Shown in pieces: positions 50,088 through 59,277 of a stretch of DNA of 64,000 nt; positions within the stretch are counted from its first letter, which is position 1; each line of letters begins with the position of its first letter. The stretch lies in the NCBI RefSeq assembly GCF_002944315.1, contig NZ_CP024314.1, positions 62,001 to 126,000 on the forward strand, read 5' to 3'. The translations under genes were made by a program, and so were the position numbers. Below the pieces are notes generated by a model that had not been told where the DNA came from, searched no databases, and saw only the letters and a list, made by a program, of their open reading frames with translations. Source of the stretch: Rhizobium sp. NXC24 (GTDB lineage: Bacteria > Pseudomonadota > Alphaproteobacteria > Rhizobiales > Rhizobiaceae).

Positions 50088-50474
50088 TCACTTGCCGCGT
50101 AACCGCGGATGGATGGCGTTCTTCTTCCAACTCAGCTCCGCGTCGATCTCGCGGATTTCCAGCGAGAGGGCGAAATGCGGCGTCTCGAAGAGAGGGGCGA
50201 GAACGTCGATTGCCGCGGCAAAGATCGCTTCGCCGGCCCGCTTCTTTTCGTCGTCCGTGCGGCCTTTCCCGATGCGGAAGTTCAGATCGACGAAGGCGTT
50301 CTCGGGCAGCTTGTCGGCAATTGCGTAGTGATCGGCGCGAAAGGCGCGCACCCGCACGGCACCGACCTCGAAGAGGCCGGTTTCCAGAACCGTCTTCAAC
50401 AGCAGCTCGCAGAGCGCACCAATGTCGGCGCGCCCCTCTAGATTGGCCGAATATTCTATGGCGAGATGTGGCAT
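50088..50474 (-). CDS. hpaF: 5-Carboxymethyl-2-hydroxymuconate delta-isomerase
   Basis: A 128-residue tautomerase-superfamily enzyme (E. coli HpaF about 126). After Met removal Pro1 would be the catalytic base (MPHLAIEYSANLEG). I start at the ATG at 50474 because of this proline and the GGGAGGACCC before it. First gene of the long hpaFED-gabD-ddc-GHI operon, with a recognisable promoter and palindrome upstream. Confidence 0.92.
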   Translation of the reverse strand: MPHLAIEYSANLEGRADIGALCELLLKTVLETGLFEVGAVRVRAFRADHYAIADKLPENAFVDLNFRIGKGRTDDEKKRAGEAIFAAAIDVLAPLFETPHFALSLEIREIDAELSWKKNAIHPRLRGK

Positions 50475-50500
50475 GGGTCCTCCCTGTCGTCGTCTCATAA

Positions 50501-50531
50501 TTAACATGTTAAATATACGGGCGGCTGTCAA
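50501..50531 (-). promoter_or_regulatory. hpaF promoter with TTAACATGTTAA operator
   Basis: On the minus strand TTGACA (50531-50526) is followed by a 17-bp spacer and a -10 position that falls inside the perfect palindrome TTAACATGTTAA (50501-50512). The palindrome ends 27 bp before the hpaF ATG. A repressor bound there would exclude RNA polymerase. HpaR (29320) is the natural candidate. Confidence 0.65.
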
Positions 50532-50587
50532 GCGGCTTTCGACGATTACGATTGCGGGAGTGGATGACGCATAGACTTCGGCGGCTC

Positions 50588-51100
50588 TTAGCCCCCGAAG
50601 CTGCCGGCCTGCGTCGGTACGTGTACGTAGTTACGATCGAAGTAGAGCAAGGCGTGACCATCCTTGCGCGAGCGAATGTCAACCACTTCGCCAATGAAGA
50701 TATTGTGCGTGCCGATGAGGCGCGACTCGACCAGCCGGCAGTCGAAGGAGACGATCGCGTCGGCGAGCGCCTGGTTGCCGGAGCGCAGGTCCGTCCACTC
50801 GGCGGCCGCATAGCGAGCCTCCATGTCGGATTGCTGGCCCGCAAAATAGCCGGCGAGTTCCTTGTGCTCGCCGGTCAGCACGTTGACGCAGAAACGACGG
50901 TTCTCAACGAAGAGCCCGCTCTGCGCCGAGCGGCTGTTCATGCAGATCAGAAGCGTCGGCGGTTCATCCGTGACGCTGCACATCGCCGTGGCGGTAAACC
51001 CGCCCCGCCCGGCAGGTCCGTTGGTGGTGATGACGTTGACCGGGGCGCAGACCCTGGCCATCGCATTGCGGAACTCGATTTTCGAGACTTGCTCCTCCAT
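50588..51100 (-). CDS. hpaC: 4-Hydroxyphenylacetate 3-monooxygenase, flavin reductase component
   Basis: A 170-residue flavin reductase (same length as E. coli HpaC). PVNVITTNGPAGRGGFTATAMCSVTDEPPTLLICMN and FCVNVLTGEHKELAGYFAG are the flavin-binding segments of the family. It reduces FAD with NADH and hands it to HpaB. It follows hpaB by 9 bp. Confidence 0.92.
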   Translation of the reverse strand: MEEQVSKIEFRNAMARVCAPVNVITTNGPAGRGGFTATAMCSVTDEPPTLLICMNSRSAQSGLFVENRRFCVNVLTGEHKELAGYFAGQQSDMEARYAAAEWTDLRSGNQALADAIVSFDCRLVESRLIGTHNIFIGEVVDIRSRKDGHALLYFDRNYVHVPTQAGSFGG

Positions 51101-51109
51101 GGCCGTGCC

Positions 51110-52672
51110 TCATTCAGCCGCGTTGCGGGTGAGGATTGTTCTGTCGATCGGCGGCAACCACGTATCGCCGGTCCAGCCGTTTTCGTCGTAGTCGCTCATG
51201 CAGCGATCGACGAGCGCTTCCATCTCCTTGAGACGCCCGCCGCGCTCCGCGCCCTTCAGCACCTGCAGCCGGACCTCCTCCGGCGCGCCGGCGTAGTTGA
51301 GTTCGTAAAGAGCGTGGCGTCCACCGAATTCGGTGCCGGTCGCGTCCCAAAGCAGTTTCATGATCTTGATGCGTTCGATATGGCCCATATCGTTCGAGCC
51401 GCGGACATATTGCGCGAGATAGCGGTCGATCTCCGGATTGCCGAAGTCCTTGGCCGAGGAGGGAAGATAGATCAGACCAGAGGCGACAACCTTGCGCACT
51501 GTTTCGATGACGCGTGGATAGGCCTCCGACATGAAGGTGCGGTAGGAAAGGGCGGCTTCCATGTTCGGCAGCACCGCGCCGTTCGCCCAGGACTGCGGAT
51601 TGTAGGCCATAGCATTGGAGAAGGACCAGAACATGTGGCGAAGCGCGATGACTTCGCCAAGCGCCGCCTGGTTGCCGCGGAAGGCATCGCCGCCGGTGGC
51701 GCGCAATGCCTTGGCGAGCAGGCCGGCCAGGAAGTCGAGCTTGACGGCAAAGCGCGTGCAACCCTGGAAGCAGTAGCCGTGCATGAAGCCGGAGGCCGGA
51801 TGGAACGACAGGATCTTGGCGGCATCGCGAAGGACGAGCACGTCCTCCCAGGGCACGAACACATTGTCGAGCACCAGGATTGCATCGTTCTCGTCGAAGC
51901 GCGAGGACAGGGGATAGTCGAAGGGCTGACCGACGGTGTTGGCAGTCTGCTCGTAGGAGACGCGGCAGAACATCTTTATGCCAGGCGCATTCATCGGCAC
52001 GATGAACATCACCGACAATGAAGGGTCTTCCGTCACCGTCGCCGAGCTTTGGGCGAGAAAATTATAGTGGGTGAGCGCCGAGGAGGTTGCCACCACCTTG
52101 GCACCGGAAACATATATGCCGGCATCGGTTTCCTTGGTGATATGGACGAAGACGTCCTTGACGGCATCGGCGGGCTTGTGGCGATCGATCGGCGGATTGA
52201 CGATCGCGTGGTTCATGAAAAGAACGGATTCCTGCGCCCGCTTATGCCAGGAACGCGCATTGTCCTTGAATGGCCCGTACCAGTCGGCATTGGCACCGAG
52301 CGTGTTCATGAGGGCCGCCTTGTAATCGGCGGTGCGGCCCATCCAGCCATAGGACATGCGCGCCCAGTCGGCGATGGCGCCCTGCTGGGCGACGAGTTCC
52401 GCAGAGGATTTCGCGACCCGGAAATATTTGTGGGTGTAGCCGCCCGAGCCGGTGTCGGTCGGTGAGGTCAGACGCTCCTTCGTCTTTTCGTCATGCAGGG
52501 CGTCGTACATCCGCGCGATGGAGCGAGCGGAATTGCGCATCGACGGATGAGCGGTGACATCGGCAATTCGCTCGCCGTTGATATAAACCTCACGCCCGTC
52601 ACGCAGGCTGGCGAGATATTCGGCGCCGGTAAATGGACGGGTGCTGTCCCCGCGGTGGTCTTCAGCTCGCAT
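51110..52672 (-). CDS. hpaB: 4-Hydroxyphenylacetate 3-monooxygenase, oxygenase component
   Basis: A 520-residue FADH2-dependent monooxygenase, identical in length to E. coli HpaB. TGAEYLASLRDGREVYING at the start, RVSYEQTANTVGQPFDYPLSSRFDENDAILVLDNVFVPWEDVLV in the middle, SGLIYLPSSAKDFGNPEIDRYL near 415. ATG at 52672 with GGGAGG upstream; the longer open frame is not conserved. It converts 4-hydroxyphenylacetate to homoprotocatechuate and, in known homologues, also hydroxylates tyrosine and tyramine. Divergent from the HpaA-type regulator. Confidence 0.94.
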   Translation of the reverse strand: MRAEDHRGDSTRPFTGAEYLASLRDGREVYINGERIADVTAHPSMRNSARSIARMYDALHDEKTKERLTSPTDTGSGGYTHKYFRVAKSSAELVAQQGAIADWARMSYGWMGRTADYKAALMNTLGANADWYGPFKDNARSWHKRAQESVLFMNHAIVNPPIDRHKPADAVKDVFVHITKETDAGIYVSGAKVVATSSALTHYNFLAQSSATVTEDPSLSVMFIVPMNAPGIKMFCRVSYEQTANTVGQPFDYPLSSRFDENDAILVLDNVFVPWEDVLVLRDAAKILSFHPASGFMHGYCFQGCTRFAVKLDFLAGLLAKALRATGGDAFRGNQAALGEVIALRHMFWSFSNAMAYNPQSWANGAVLPNMEAALSYRTFMSEAYPRVIETVRKVVASGLIYLPSSAKDFGNPEIDRYLAQYVRGSNDMGHIERIKIMKLLWDATGTEFGGRHALYELNYAGAPEEVRLQVLKGAERGGRLKEMEALVDRCMSDYDENGWTGDTWLPPIDRTILTRNAAE

Positions 52673-52767
52673 ATCGCGTTCCTCCCCTGAAATGTTGACA
52701 AAAGCTAGATCGGGAGAGCCGGCGGGACCATGGACAAAGAGGGCAATTCGCTTGTACTTTTTGCGGC

Positions 52768-53658
52768 ATGGTTGCGAGAAATGATATTCCATCCTTCTTC
52801 GTCTACGGCGAACCCGCCCGTGAACTCGACGTCGGTTTCCTCCACGTCGAGACGGTCATGGACCGAAAAAGCGAGCATTTCGGCCATGTTGCTCCACACC
52901 AGCACCCGTTGATGGGGCAAATAACCTATTGGTTCGAGGGTGGAGGCACCTACCGGATCGAGGACGAGACTTGGAATTTTTCGGCTCCGGCCATCAGTTT
53001 TGTGCCGAGCCGTGTGGTGCACGGTTTCGATGTCGGCGAACAGTCAGATGCTATTGTCGTCTCGGTCTCCGATGATCTTCTGCGAGCTATGGCTCCCCAG
53101 GTGGATCTCAGCCTCGACGTGCCGATGCTACTCAAAGGAGAGAGCGCCGATCCCACGTGGACAAGGATGGGTTTGCTTCTCACGATGATTGCTGATGAAT
53201 ACCGCGCCGGTGCAAGTGCCAGCGAGAAGGTGCTTGTCAGTTTAGTGTCGGTCGTGCTGTCGCTGATGGCACGCCTCGGCGGAGCGGGCGGCCTCGATAC
53301 GGCGTCACCGACCGTGGCCTTGGGAATGGCACTGCGCCGGGCTATTGACCAGCACTACAAGAAGGATTGGCCGGTCGGGCGCTATGTCGATCTGCTGGCG
53401 ACGACGCCACATTTGCTCGACAAGGCGGCGCGTGAAGTTTTCGGGCATACCGTCAAGGAAACGCTGCTTGATCGAAGGCTGCTTGAGGCCAAGCGATTGT
53501 TGAAATTTACCATCCGACCGGTCGAGGATATCGGCCGCGAGGTCGGGTTCGAGGATCCCGCTTATTTCTCCCGTTTCTTCCGAAAACGCACCGGCGAAGC
53601 GCCGGCCGCCTGGCGTCGGCGACATCTGCAGCCGGAGACCGGCCCGTCGGGGACCTGA
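52768..53658 (+). CDS. hpaA: AraC-family regulator, HpaA type
   Basis: A 296-residue regulator: cupin-like N-terminal domain (about 15-110; HFGHVAPHQHPLMGQITYWFEGGGTYRI) and AraC HTH (about 190-288; VEDIGREVGFEDPAYFSRFFRKRTGEAPAAW). HpaA activates hpaBC in response to 4-hydroxyphenylacetate. It is divergent from hpaB with 95 bp between the start codons. The Shine-Dalgarno of the chosen ATG is weak. Confidence 0.87.
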   Translation: MVARNDIPSFFVYGEPARELDVGFLHVETVMDRKSEHFGHVAPHQHPLMGQITYWFEGGGTYRIEDETWNFSAPAISFVPSRVVHGFDVGEQSDAIVVSVSDDLLRAMAPQVDLSLDVPMLLKGESADPTWTRMGLLLTMIADEYRAGASASEKVLVSLVSVVLSLMARLGGAGGLDTASPTVALGMALRRAIDQHYKKDWPVGRYVDLLATTPHLLDKAAREVFGHTVKETLLDRRLLEAKRLLKFTIRPVEDIGREVGFEDPAYFSRFFRKRTGEAPAAWRRRHLQPETGPSGT

Positions 53659-53699
53659 GGGTCGCAGACCTTCAGCCCGTTACCTGATGATCGAGCCTG

Positions 53700-54722
53700 T
53701 CACCGCTGGGAGAGCCCCTCGGCAAGCTCCAAGGACTCTGCAACATAGCGCGCCAGACGCTCCTTCGCTTCCGATGCGGTCACGCGGCTGCTGGCCCAGC
53801 CAATATAGGTAAGGCTCCGCAGCAGCAGAAAGAGGGGAAGGGCTTCGAGCGCCGCATCCGACAGTGGCCGTCGTCTGCGATATCCCTCGATAAGCGATGC
53901 GCTGATCAGCCCGAAATCCGGCTCCCGCCGGTTCCTGAGAAGTGCCGTGGCGATATCGAACATGCGCCAGCCGTAGCCGGCATCATCGAAATCGATCAGC
54001 TCGACATGATCGGGACCCACAAGAACATTTTCGCGGACGAGATCCGCATGGATAAGTCCGTAATCGAGGCTGGATATTGCCGCCGATCTCAGGCTGTCGA
54101 CGAGTAGCGGCCGGAGCGTGGCAAGCCGATTTGCCGCCTCTGGCGCCAGCCCGGGACAATCCCAGAAACGCCCCCAGAGGGGGCTTTCCCCGAGTAAACC
54201 GTCGAAATCCCATGCAGGCCGCACAAACGACGGCGGTGGTGTCCAGCGGTCGGAGATATTGTGAAGCTCAGCCATTGCCTCGCCGAGATGGCCGAAGATC
54301 GCTTCAAGGCGCAGACGCGAGTGGTGAAGCGGCGTGCCGGAACGGCCCAGCTCTTCGCCATCCATCCAGCTTACGATATCGGCCTGCCGGGTGAAAAAGT
54401 ACGGCGTAGCGGCCAGGGTCACCAGATTGCGCCCATCAATGGTCGGGATCGGGGCTGGCACGCGTAGTCCGCCGGCCTTCAAAGCCGCCATCCATTGCAG
54501 TTCGGAGGCGAGAGCGCGGTCGTCATGATAACCGGGACGATGTAGCCGCAAGACCGCGGGTGTGCCATCGGCCATCCGGATCCTGAATACCGCATTCTCG
54601 CGGAATTTCAGCAGTTCCGGCGTTTGGTCCGCCAGTCCCCAATGGACGAGCGCTTCCTTGGCTCTTGCACAGAGATCATCCGCAGGCGCGGCAAAGTCGT
54701 GTTCGGCCATGGGGCAGCTCAC
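53700..54722 (-). CDS. APH/homoserine-kinase-II-type phosphotransferase
   Basis: A 340-residue small-molecule kinase of the APH fold. ATP lobe about 25-110 (ENAVFRIRMADGTPAVLRLHRPG); catalytic loop LIHADLVRENVL near 221 and metal site LIDFDDAGYGW near 241. Starts at GTG 54722, overlapping the aminotransferase stop as GTGA; ATG at 54710 is an alternative. Phosphorylates a hydroxyl on a small amine or amino acid. Coupled with an AGXT2L-type phospho-lyase gene, it parallels the human hydroxylysine kinase and ethanolamine-phosphate systems. Substrate unknown. Confidence 0.84.
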   Translation of the reverse strand: MSCPMAEHDFAAPADDLCARAKEALVHWGLADQTPELLKFRENAVFRIRMADGTPAVLRLHRPGYHDDRALASELQWMAALKAGGLRVPAPIPTIDGRNLVTLAATPYFFTRQADIVSWMDGEELGRSGTPLHHSRLRLEAIFGHLGEAMAELHNISDRWTPPPSFVRPAWDFDGLLGESPLWGRFWDCPGLAPEAANRLATLRPLLVDSLRSAAISSLDYGLIHADLVRENVLVGPDHVELIDFDDAGYGWRMFDIATALLRNRREPDFGLISASLIEGYRRRRPLSDAALEALPLFLLLRSLTYIGWASSRVTASEAKERLARYVAESLELAEGLSQR

Positions 54723-56002
54723 AGGCCTGCCAGCACGTCATCGAAGATCGACAACATGAAGTCGGCATTGTCCTTCGAAAACGGCATGGGCGGGCGGATC
54801 TTGGTAGCGCATTGGTGAATGCCGATTTTGCCCATCAGCACACCGCGTTCACGCATGGCGTTGACGATCCGGGTCGCCTCAGCGACGGCCGGCTCCTTCG
54901 TCTGCCTGTCCAGCACGAATTCGGTGCCCATGAAGAGACCGCTGCCGCGCACGTCGCCGATGATCGAATACTTCTGCGCGAGCTGCTTGAAGGCATCGCG
55001 CGTATATTCGCCGACATTGCGGGCATTCTCGATGAGGTTCTCGTCCTCGATGACATCAAGCACGGCCATTGCCGCCGCACAGGAGACTGGATTGCCGCCG
55101 AAGGTGTTGAAGTAGCGGAACGCTTTGCGGAAGGCATTTATCGTATCGACATTGGCAATGACGCCGCCGACCGGATGGCCGTTGGCCATCGGCTTGCCGA
55201 GCGTCACGATGTCGGGAACGATGCCGGCGTGCTGATGGCCCCACATATGCGAGCCGGTGCGGCCGAAACCGGGTTGCACCTCGTCGGTAATAACAAGACC
55301 GCCGGCCTTGCGTACGGCTGCGACCGTCTTGTCCAGAAAGCCTGGCGGTAGGTCCGGAAAACCTTCATTGGCGAAGAACGGATCGATGATGATGGCCGAA
55401 AAGCCGTGTGGGCTGTCCTGAAGCGAGGCGATCGCCTTCTCGACCTCGGCCGCGAAGGCCGTCGCGAAGGCATTGCCGCCTTCTCCGCCGAGCGGACGAT
55501 AGCCGTCCGGCGCCGGCACATGCCGGACATGACCGCCGAAGCCGCCGACCGGCGGCATGCGGGTCGATAGCTGAGACACGGCAGTCGTGTTGCCGTGATA
55601 AGTATGGTTCGTGGCGATGACGCCCGTCTTGCCGGTAACGGCCTGGGCCATGCGCAGCGCCACATCGTTCGCTTCGCTGCCCGTGCAGGTCAGGATCGCA
55701 GCATTCAGGCTCTCGTCGAAAGTGGCGGTCAGCCGCTCGACATAATCGAGAATGCCTTCATGCAGGTAGCGCGTATGCGTGTTCAGCATCGAGGCCTGCC
55801 GCGTGATCGCCTCGACTACGTGGGGATGGCAATGGCCGACATGCGGCACATTGTTGTAGCAATCGAGATACTTGCGGCCATCGGCGTCCCAAAGCCAGAC
55901 GCCTTCCCCGCGCACGAGATGCACAGGGTCGTCGTAGAAGAGCGACATGTTCCGGCCTAAAAGCCGTTCGCGACGCGCGATCAGGGCTGCGTTATCGGAC
56001 AT
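54719..56002 (-). CDS. Class III PLP enzyme, AGXT2L-type phospho-lyase/aminotransferase
   Basis: A 427-residue class III PLP enzyme. Its NNVPHVGHCHP segment (residues 50-60) resembles ethanolamine-phosphate and phosphohydroxylysine phospho-lyases rather than ordinary transaminases. ITDEVQPGFGRTG (Asp240) and the PLP lysine Lys270 (TLGKPMANGHP) are present. It may remove phosphate and ammonia from an O-phospho amino alcohol to leave an aldehyde. It is 2 bp after a second class III gene and overlaps the kinase gene. Simple transamination remains possible. Confidence 0.82.
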   Translation of the reverse strand: MSDNAALIARRERLLGRNMSLFYDDPVHLVRGEGVWLWDADGRKYLDCYNNVPHVGHCHPHVVEAITRQASMLNTHTRYLHEGILDYVERLTATFDESLNAAILTCTGSEANDVALRMAQAVTGKTGVIATNHTYHGNTTAVSQLSTRMPPVGGFGGHVRHVPAPDGYRPLGGEGGNAFATAFAAEVEKAIASLQDSPHGFSAIIIDPFFANEGFPDLPPGFLDKTVAAVRKAGGLVITDEVQPGFGRTGSHMWGHQHAGIVPDIVTLGKPMANGHPVGGVIANVDTINAFRKAFRYFNTFGGNPVSCAAAMAVLDVIEDENLIENARNVGEYTRDAFKQLAQKYSIIGDVRGSGLFMGTEFVLDRQTKEPAVAEATRIVNAMRERGVLMGKIGIHQCATKIRPPMPFSKDNADFMLSIFDDVLAGL

Positions 56003-56004
56003 GA

Positions 56005-57360
56005 TCAGCCCCTCGCCGCGGCAAGACCTGCGTCGAGCGCGGTCAGGATGGTCTGAACATTCTCCGCCGTAACGATGAGCGGCGGCGACATGATGACGTT
56101 GGCGCCCGAGGTGCGGATCAGAACGCCGGCGTCATAGGTTGCGTCCTGAACCTTCTGGATGACGTCTTTGGCGGCACTGCTCTTCTTCTTCCGGTCGCTG
56201 ACGAGCTCGAGGGCACACATCAGGCCCTTGCCGCGCACGTCGCCCACTAGCTCATGCTTGTCCTGCAGCCTCTTTAGCCCGGCCAGCAGCTCTTCGCCAC
56301 GTGCCGCGGCATTGGCGGCGACGTTGAGGCGCCTGGTTTCCTTCAATGTGGCAAGGGCTGCGGCGGCACCGACCGGGTGGCCGGAATAGGTGTAGCCGTG
56401 GCCGATGCTGCCGACCGGGCTCTTATTGCTTTCGAAGACCTGTACCACCTTGTCCGCGATCATCACGGCGCCGAAAGGGAAATAGCCATTGGTGATGGCC
56501 TTTGCCGTCGACATCAGATCCGGCTGCACGCCCCAGAGACGCGATCCAGACCAGGCGCCGGTGCGGCCGAAAGCGGTAATGACCTCGTCGGCGATCAGCA
56601 GGATGCCGTGTCGATCGCAGATCTCGCGCATCAGCGGTAGGAAGGTCTCGTGCGGGACGATGACGCCGCCGGCGCCGAGCACCGGCTCAACGATCAGCGC
56701 CGCGATGGTATCGGCGCCCTGGAAGGCGATTTCATCCTCGAAGAGCCTGCCGATCGCAGCCGCAATCTCCGCGCCGTCGGTGGTGTTGAAGGGGTTGCGG
56801 TAGGTGAAGGGGGCGGGCAGGTGGATGACGCCCGGAAGCAGCGGTTCGTAGTTGCGGCGGAAGTTCTGGTTGCCGTTGACCGAGGCGCCGCCGAAATGCG
56901 TTCCGTGATAACCCTTCTTCAGCGCAACGAACTTGGTGCGCTCCGGCTCGCCGTTGATCTTGTGGTATTGGCGCGCCAGTCGCAGGCAGGTCTCGACCGA
57001 ATCCGAGCCGCCCGAGGTGAAGAAGGAGCGGCTCAGGCCATCCTGCTTGAACCATTCGGCAAGCTCATAGGAGAGTTCGATCAGCGGCGAGTTCGTCGTG
57101 CCGCGGAAGGTCGAATAATAGGGCAGCTCGTCAAGCTGGTCGCGGATTGCCTTCTTCACTGGCTCGCAAGAATAGCCGAGATTGACGTTCCAGAGGCCGC
57201 CGACTGCGTCCAGCACCTTCCTGCCCTGAATATCGACGATTTCGACGCCTTCGCCGGCATTGATGATGCGCGGCGGGTTGGCCTGCATTTCCGCAGGGTG
57301 GGCCATCGGATGCCAGAGGTGGCGGGCGTTGTTTTCGATGATGAAATTGGTTTCACGCAT
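56005..57360 (-). CDS. Class III omega-aminotransferase
   Basis: A 451-residue class III aminotransferase. ARHLWHPMAHPAEM at the start, FTSGGSDSVETCLRLARQYHK near 114-134, LIADEVITAFGRTG (Asp258) and PLP lysine Lys287 (STAKAITNG). Matches pyruvate- or oxoglutarate-dependent omega-transaminases for putrescine, beta-alanine or similar amines. ATG at 57360 with AGAGGAAT before it. In an operon with a phospho-lyase, kinase and HAD hydrolase; amine substrate unknown. Confidence 0.88.
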   Translation of the reverse strand: MRETNFIIENNARHLWHPMAHPAEMQANPPRIINAGEGVEIVDIQGRKVLDAVGGLWNVNLGYSCEPVKKAIRDQLDELPYYSTFRGTTNSPLIELSYELAEWFKQDGLSRSFFTSGGSDSVETCLRLARQYHKINGEPERTKFVALKKGYHGTHFGGASVNGNQNFRRNYEPLLPGVIHLPAPFTYRNPFNTTDGAEIAAAIGRLFEDEIAFQGADTIAALIVEPVLGAGGVIVPHETFLPLMREICDRHGILLIADEVITAFGRTGAWSGSRLWGVQPDLMSTAKAITNGYFPFGAVMIADKVVQVFESNKSPVGSIGHGYTYSGHPVGAAAALATLKETRRLNVAANAAARGEELLAGLKRLQDKHELVGDVRGKGLMCALELVSDRKKKSSAAKDVIQKVQDATYDAGVLIRTSGANVIMSPPLIVTAENVQTILTALDAGLAAARG

Positions 57361-57376
57361 GTCGATTCCTCTTGGT

Positions 57377-58027
57377 TCAGAGCCCCAGCATGGCAAGTGC
57401 GCGGGCATAGCTTTCAGCGGGCCGGGTCACGTCGAAATGCACGTGAGGCAGGTTCACGGCTTCGGCGCCTTCGATGTTTTTCCTCTGATCGTCGACGAAG
57501 ACGCAGGCCTCGCGCGGCAAATCGAGCTCGGCAAGAACGAGCTCATAGGCGCGCGGATCGGGCTTGAGGATCTTGGTGTAAGTGGCATCGACAATGACGT
57601 CGAAGAGCTCAATCAGCGGAAAGCGCTGGCGGAATTCGACGCCGTAGAAGAGGTCGAGCTCGTTTGACAGGATTGCCAGCTTGAGACCTGCCTCCTTCGC
57701 ACGCAGGATGGCGTCGCGCGCTTCCGGGCGCAGAACAAGCTCCGGCTCGGCGCCGCGCGCGCGGCGTACGAAGGTCTGCATATCCGTCCAGTTTTCGCCG
57801 ACTAGCTTGCCGACTTCGCCGGCGCGCCTGAGCCAATAGTCGCGTTCGGTGATTTCGCGGTTCTGCATCGCAACCCAGAGCGCGTCCGTGGTCGTATCGA
57901 ATGGCCCGAGCCAGGTCAGCGATCCCTTGGGAAGGTCGAGCGTGCGTTCGGTAATGTCATGCGTTTCGAACAGGGTGCGGGTAACGACGCCGCCGAAGTC
58001 GAGGATAAGCGCGCGGTCTTGTGTCAT
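57377..58027 (-). CDS. HAD-superfamily hydrolase
   Basis: A 216-residue HAD hydrolase with an alpha-helical cap. Motif I ILDFGGVVT (nucleophile Asp; glycine replaces the usual second Asp, as in the YihX/epoxide-hydrolase N-domain group), motif II ILSNE, motif III Lys in YTKILKPDPRAY, motif IV FVDDQRKNIEGA. Probably a small-molecule phosphatase. ATGA overlap with the Tm-1-like gene. It could remove a phosphate made by the kinase in this operon. Confidence 0.87.
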   Translation of the reverse strand: MTQDRALILDFGGVVTRTLFETHDITERTLDLPKGSLTWLGPFDTTTDALWVAMQNREITERDYWLRRAGEVGKLVGENWTDMQTFVRRARGAEPELVLRPEARDAILRAKEAGLKLAILSNELDLFYGVEFRQRFPLIELFDVIVDATYTKILKPDPRAYELVLAELDLPREACVFVDDQRKNIEGAEAVNLPHVHFDVTRPAESYARALAMLGL

Positions 58028-59277
58028 GGCCGTCCCTCCGGAATGACGCCCTCGGCGACCCATTGGTCGAAGATGGCGAGTGCTGCCGCCGAAAAGGCCG
58101 GCGCGTTGATATGGGCATCGACCTCCTGCAGGGTGACAGAAGACGGTACGGCGCGGCGCATCTCATCGAGGAAGGCGTCCAGGCCCTCCGGATCATGCAG
58201 CGGCTCATCCGGCTTGTCCCATTCCTGCAGCCCTTCGGTCGGCAGGAGGAAGGCGACCTTTGCTTCGGCGCGTTTCAGTTTTTCCCCGATCAATCGGGCG
58301 ACTTCCCGTCTGCCCTCTGGCGACGTGGTCACCGATCCGATCAGCCGGTTGTGGGCGTGATAGGGACGATCGGCAAAAATCTCCGGCAGGGCCTGCCACG
58401 CCTGAAGATCGACCATGTCGACAGCGCCGGGGGCGACGATCTGCGGAATGCCGGCGCGTCCGGCATTTTCCAGCCTGTCCGGCCCGGAGGTGACGACAGT
58501 GCCGTAGTGATGGTTGCTGACTTCCTGAATGCAGAAATCGAAAACGGCGGCAAAGTCGCCCTGGGAAGCGATGGCTTCATAGGCGCGTCCACCCATGCCG
58601 GTGGCATGGAATACGGCGACGTCATAGCCGCGCTTTTCCAGCTCAGGCCGCAGATATTTCATATATTTCAGGCAGGACGAGCCGAGCGAGGTCATGCCGA
58701 CGAGCGGCCGTTTGCGATCGGGTCTGCTTCCGTGTTTTGCCGCACCGACGACCGCGCCGCAGGCTTGCGAGAGGACAGAGCGGCAGATGCTGTTGAGGCC
58801 GTAGAGACCGCCGGCCCACAGGATCATCATCAGGTCGGGCGCAATGCGTTCGGGCGGTATAAGGTGAGAATAGGCGATGGTCGAAACCACGAATTTCGGG
58901 ACGCCGAGCGGCAGGACGGCGGCGACGTCGAGCGCCAGATCCGTCCCCATGGAGCCGCCGAGCACGATGACGCCGTCGACCAATCCGTCTTCGTGAAGGC
59001 GCCCGGTCAGTGCTGCCGCGCCCTTTGCCATGGCTGCCATGGCGCTGTTTTCATCGCCGCTTTCGGCGATTGCCGCGATTGTAGTTTCAGCGGCCTTGGC
59101 GACGTCATGCTTGGAATAATCGGGACTATAGGGCGGATCGCCGAGAATGCTGACATCGACCATGATTGGCTGGCCGCCGGCTTCCGCGATGACGGACGCC
59201 ATGAATTGCAGTTCGTCACATTTGGTGTCACCGGTTCCGATGACGAGTATCTTTGGCGAGGGAGCCTCCGGGCTCAT
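58024..59277 (-). CDS. Tm-1-like ATP-binding protein (UPF0261)
   Basis: A 417-residue UPF0261/Tm-1 N-domain protein. ILVIGTGDTKCDELQFMASVI at the start, VIVLGGSMGTDLALDVAAVLPLGVPKFVVSTIA near 100-135, GMTSLGSSCLKYMKYLRPELEKRGYDVAVFHATGMGG near 195-230. The family binds ATP; its biochemical role in bacteria is not settled. The ATG at 59277 overlaps the IclR stop (TGATG), so translation is coupled. Its presence in an amine/aldehyde operon is unexplained. Confidence 0.86.
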   Translation of the reverse strand: MSPEAPSPKILVIGTGDTKCDELQFMASVIAEAGGQPIMVDVSILGDPPYSPDYSKHDVAKAAETTIAAIAESGDENSAMAAMAKGAAALTGRLHEDGLVDGVIVLGGSMGTDLALDVAAVLPLGVPKFVVSTIAYSHLIPPERIAPDLMMILWAGGLYGLNSICRSVLSQACGAVVGAAKHGSRPDRKRPLVGMTSLGSSCLKYMKYLRPELEKRGYDVAVFHATGMGGRAYEAIASQGDFAAVFDFCIQEVSNHHYGTVVTSGPDRLENAGRAGIPQIVAPGAVDMVDLQAWQALPEIFADRPYHAHNRLIGSVTTSPEGRREVARLIGEKLKRAEAKVAFLLPTEGLQEWDKPDEPLHDPEGLDAFLDEMRRAVPSSVTLQEVDAHINAPAFSAAALAIFDQWVAEGVIPEGRP

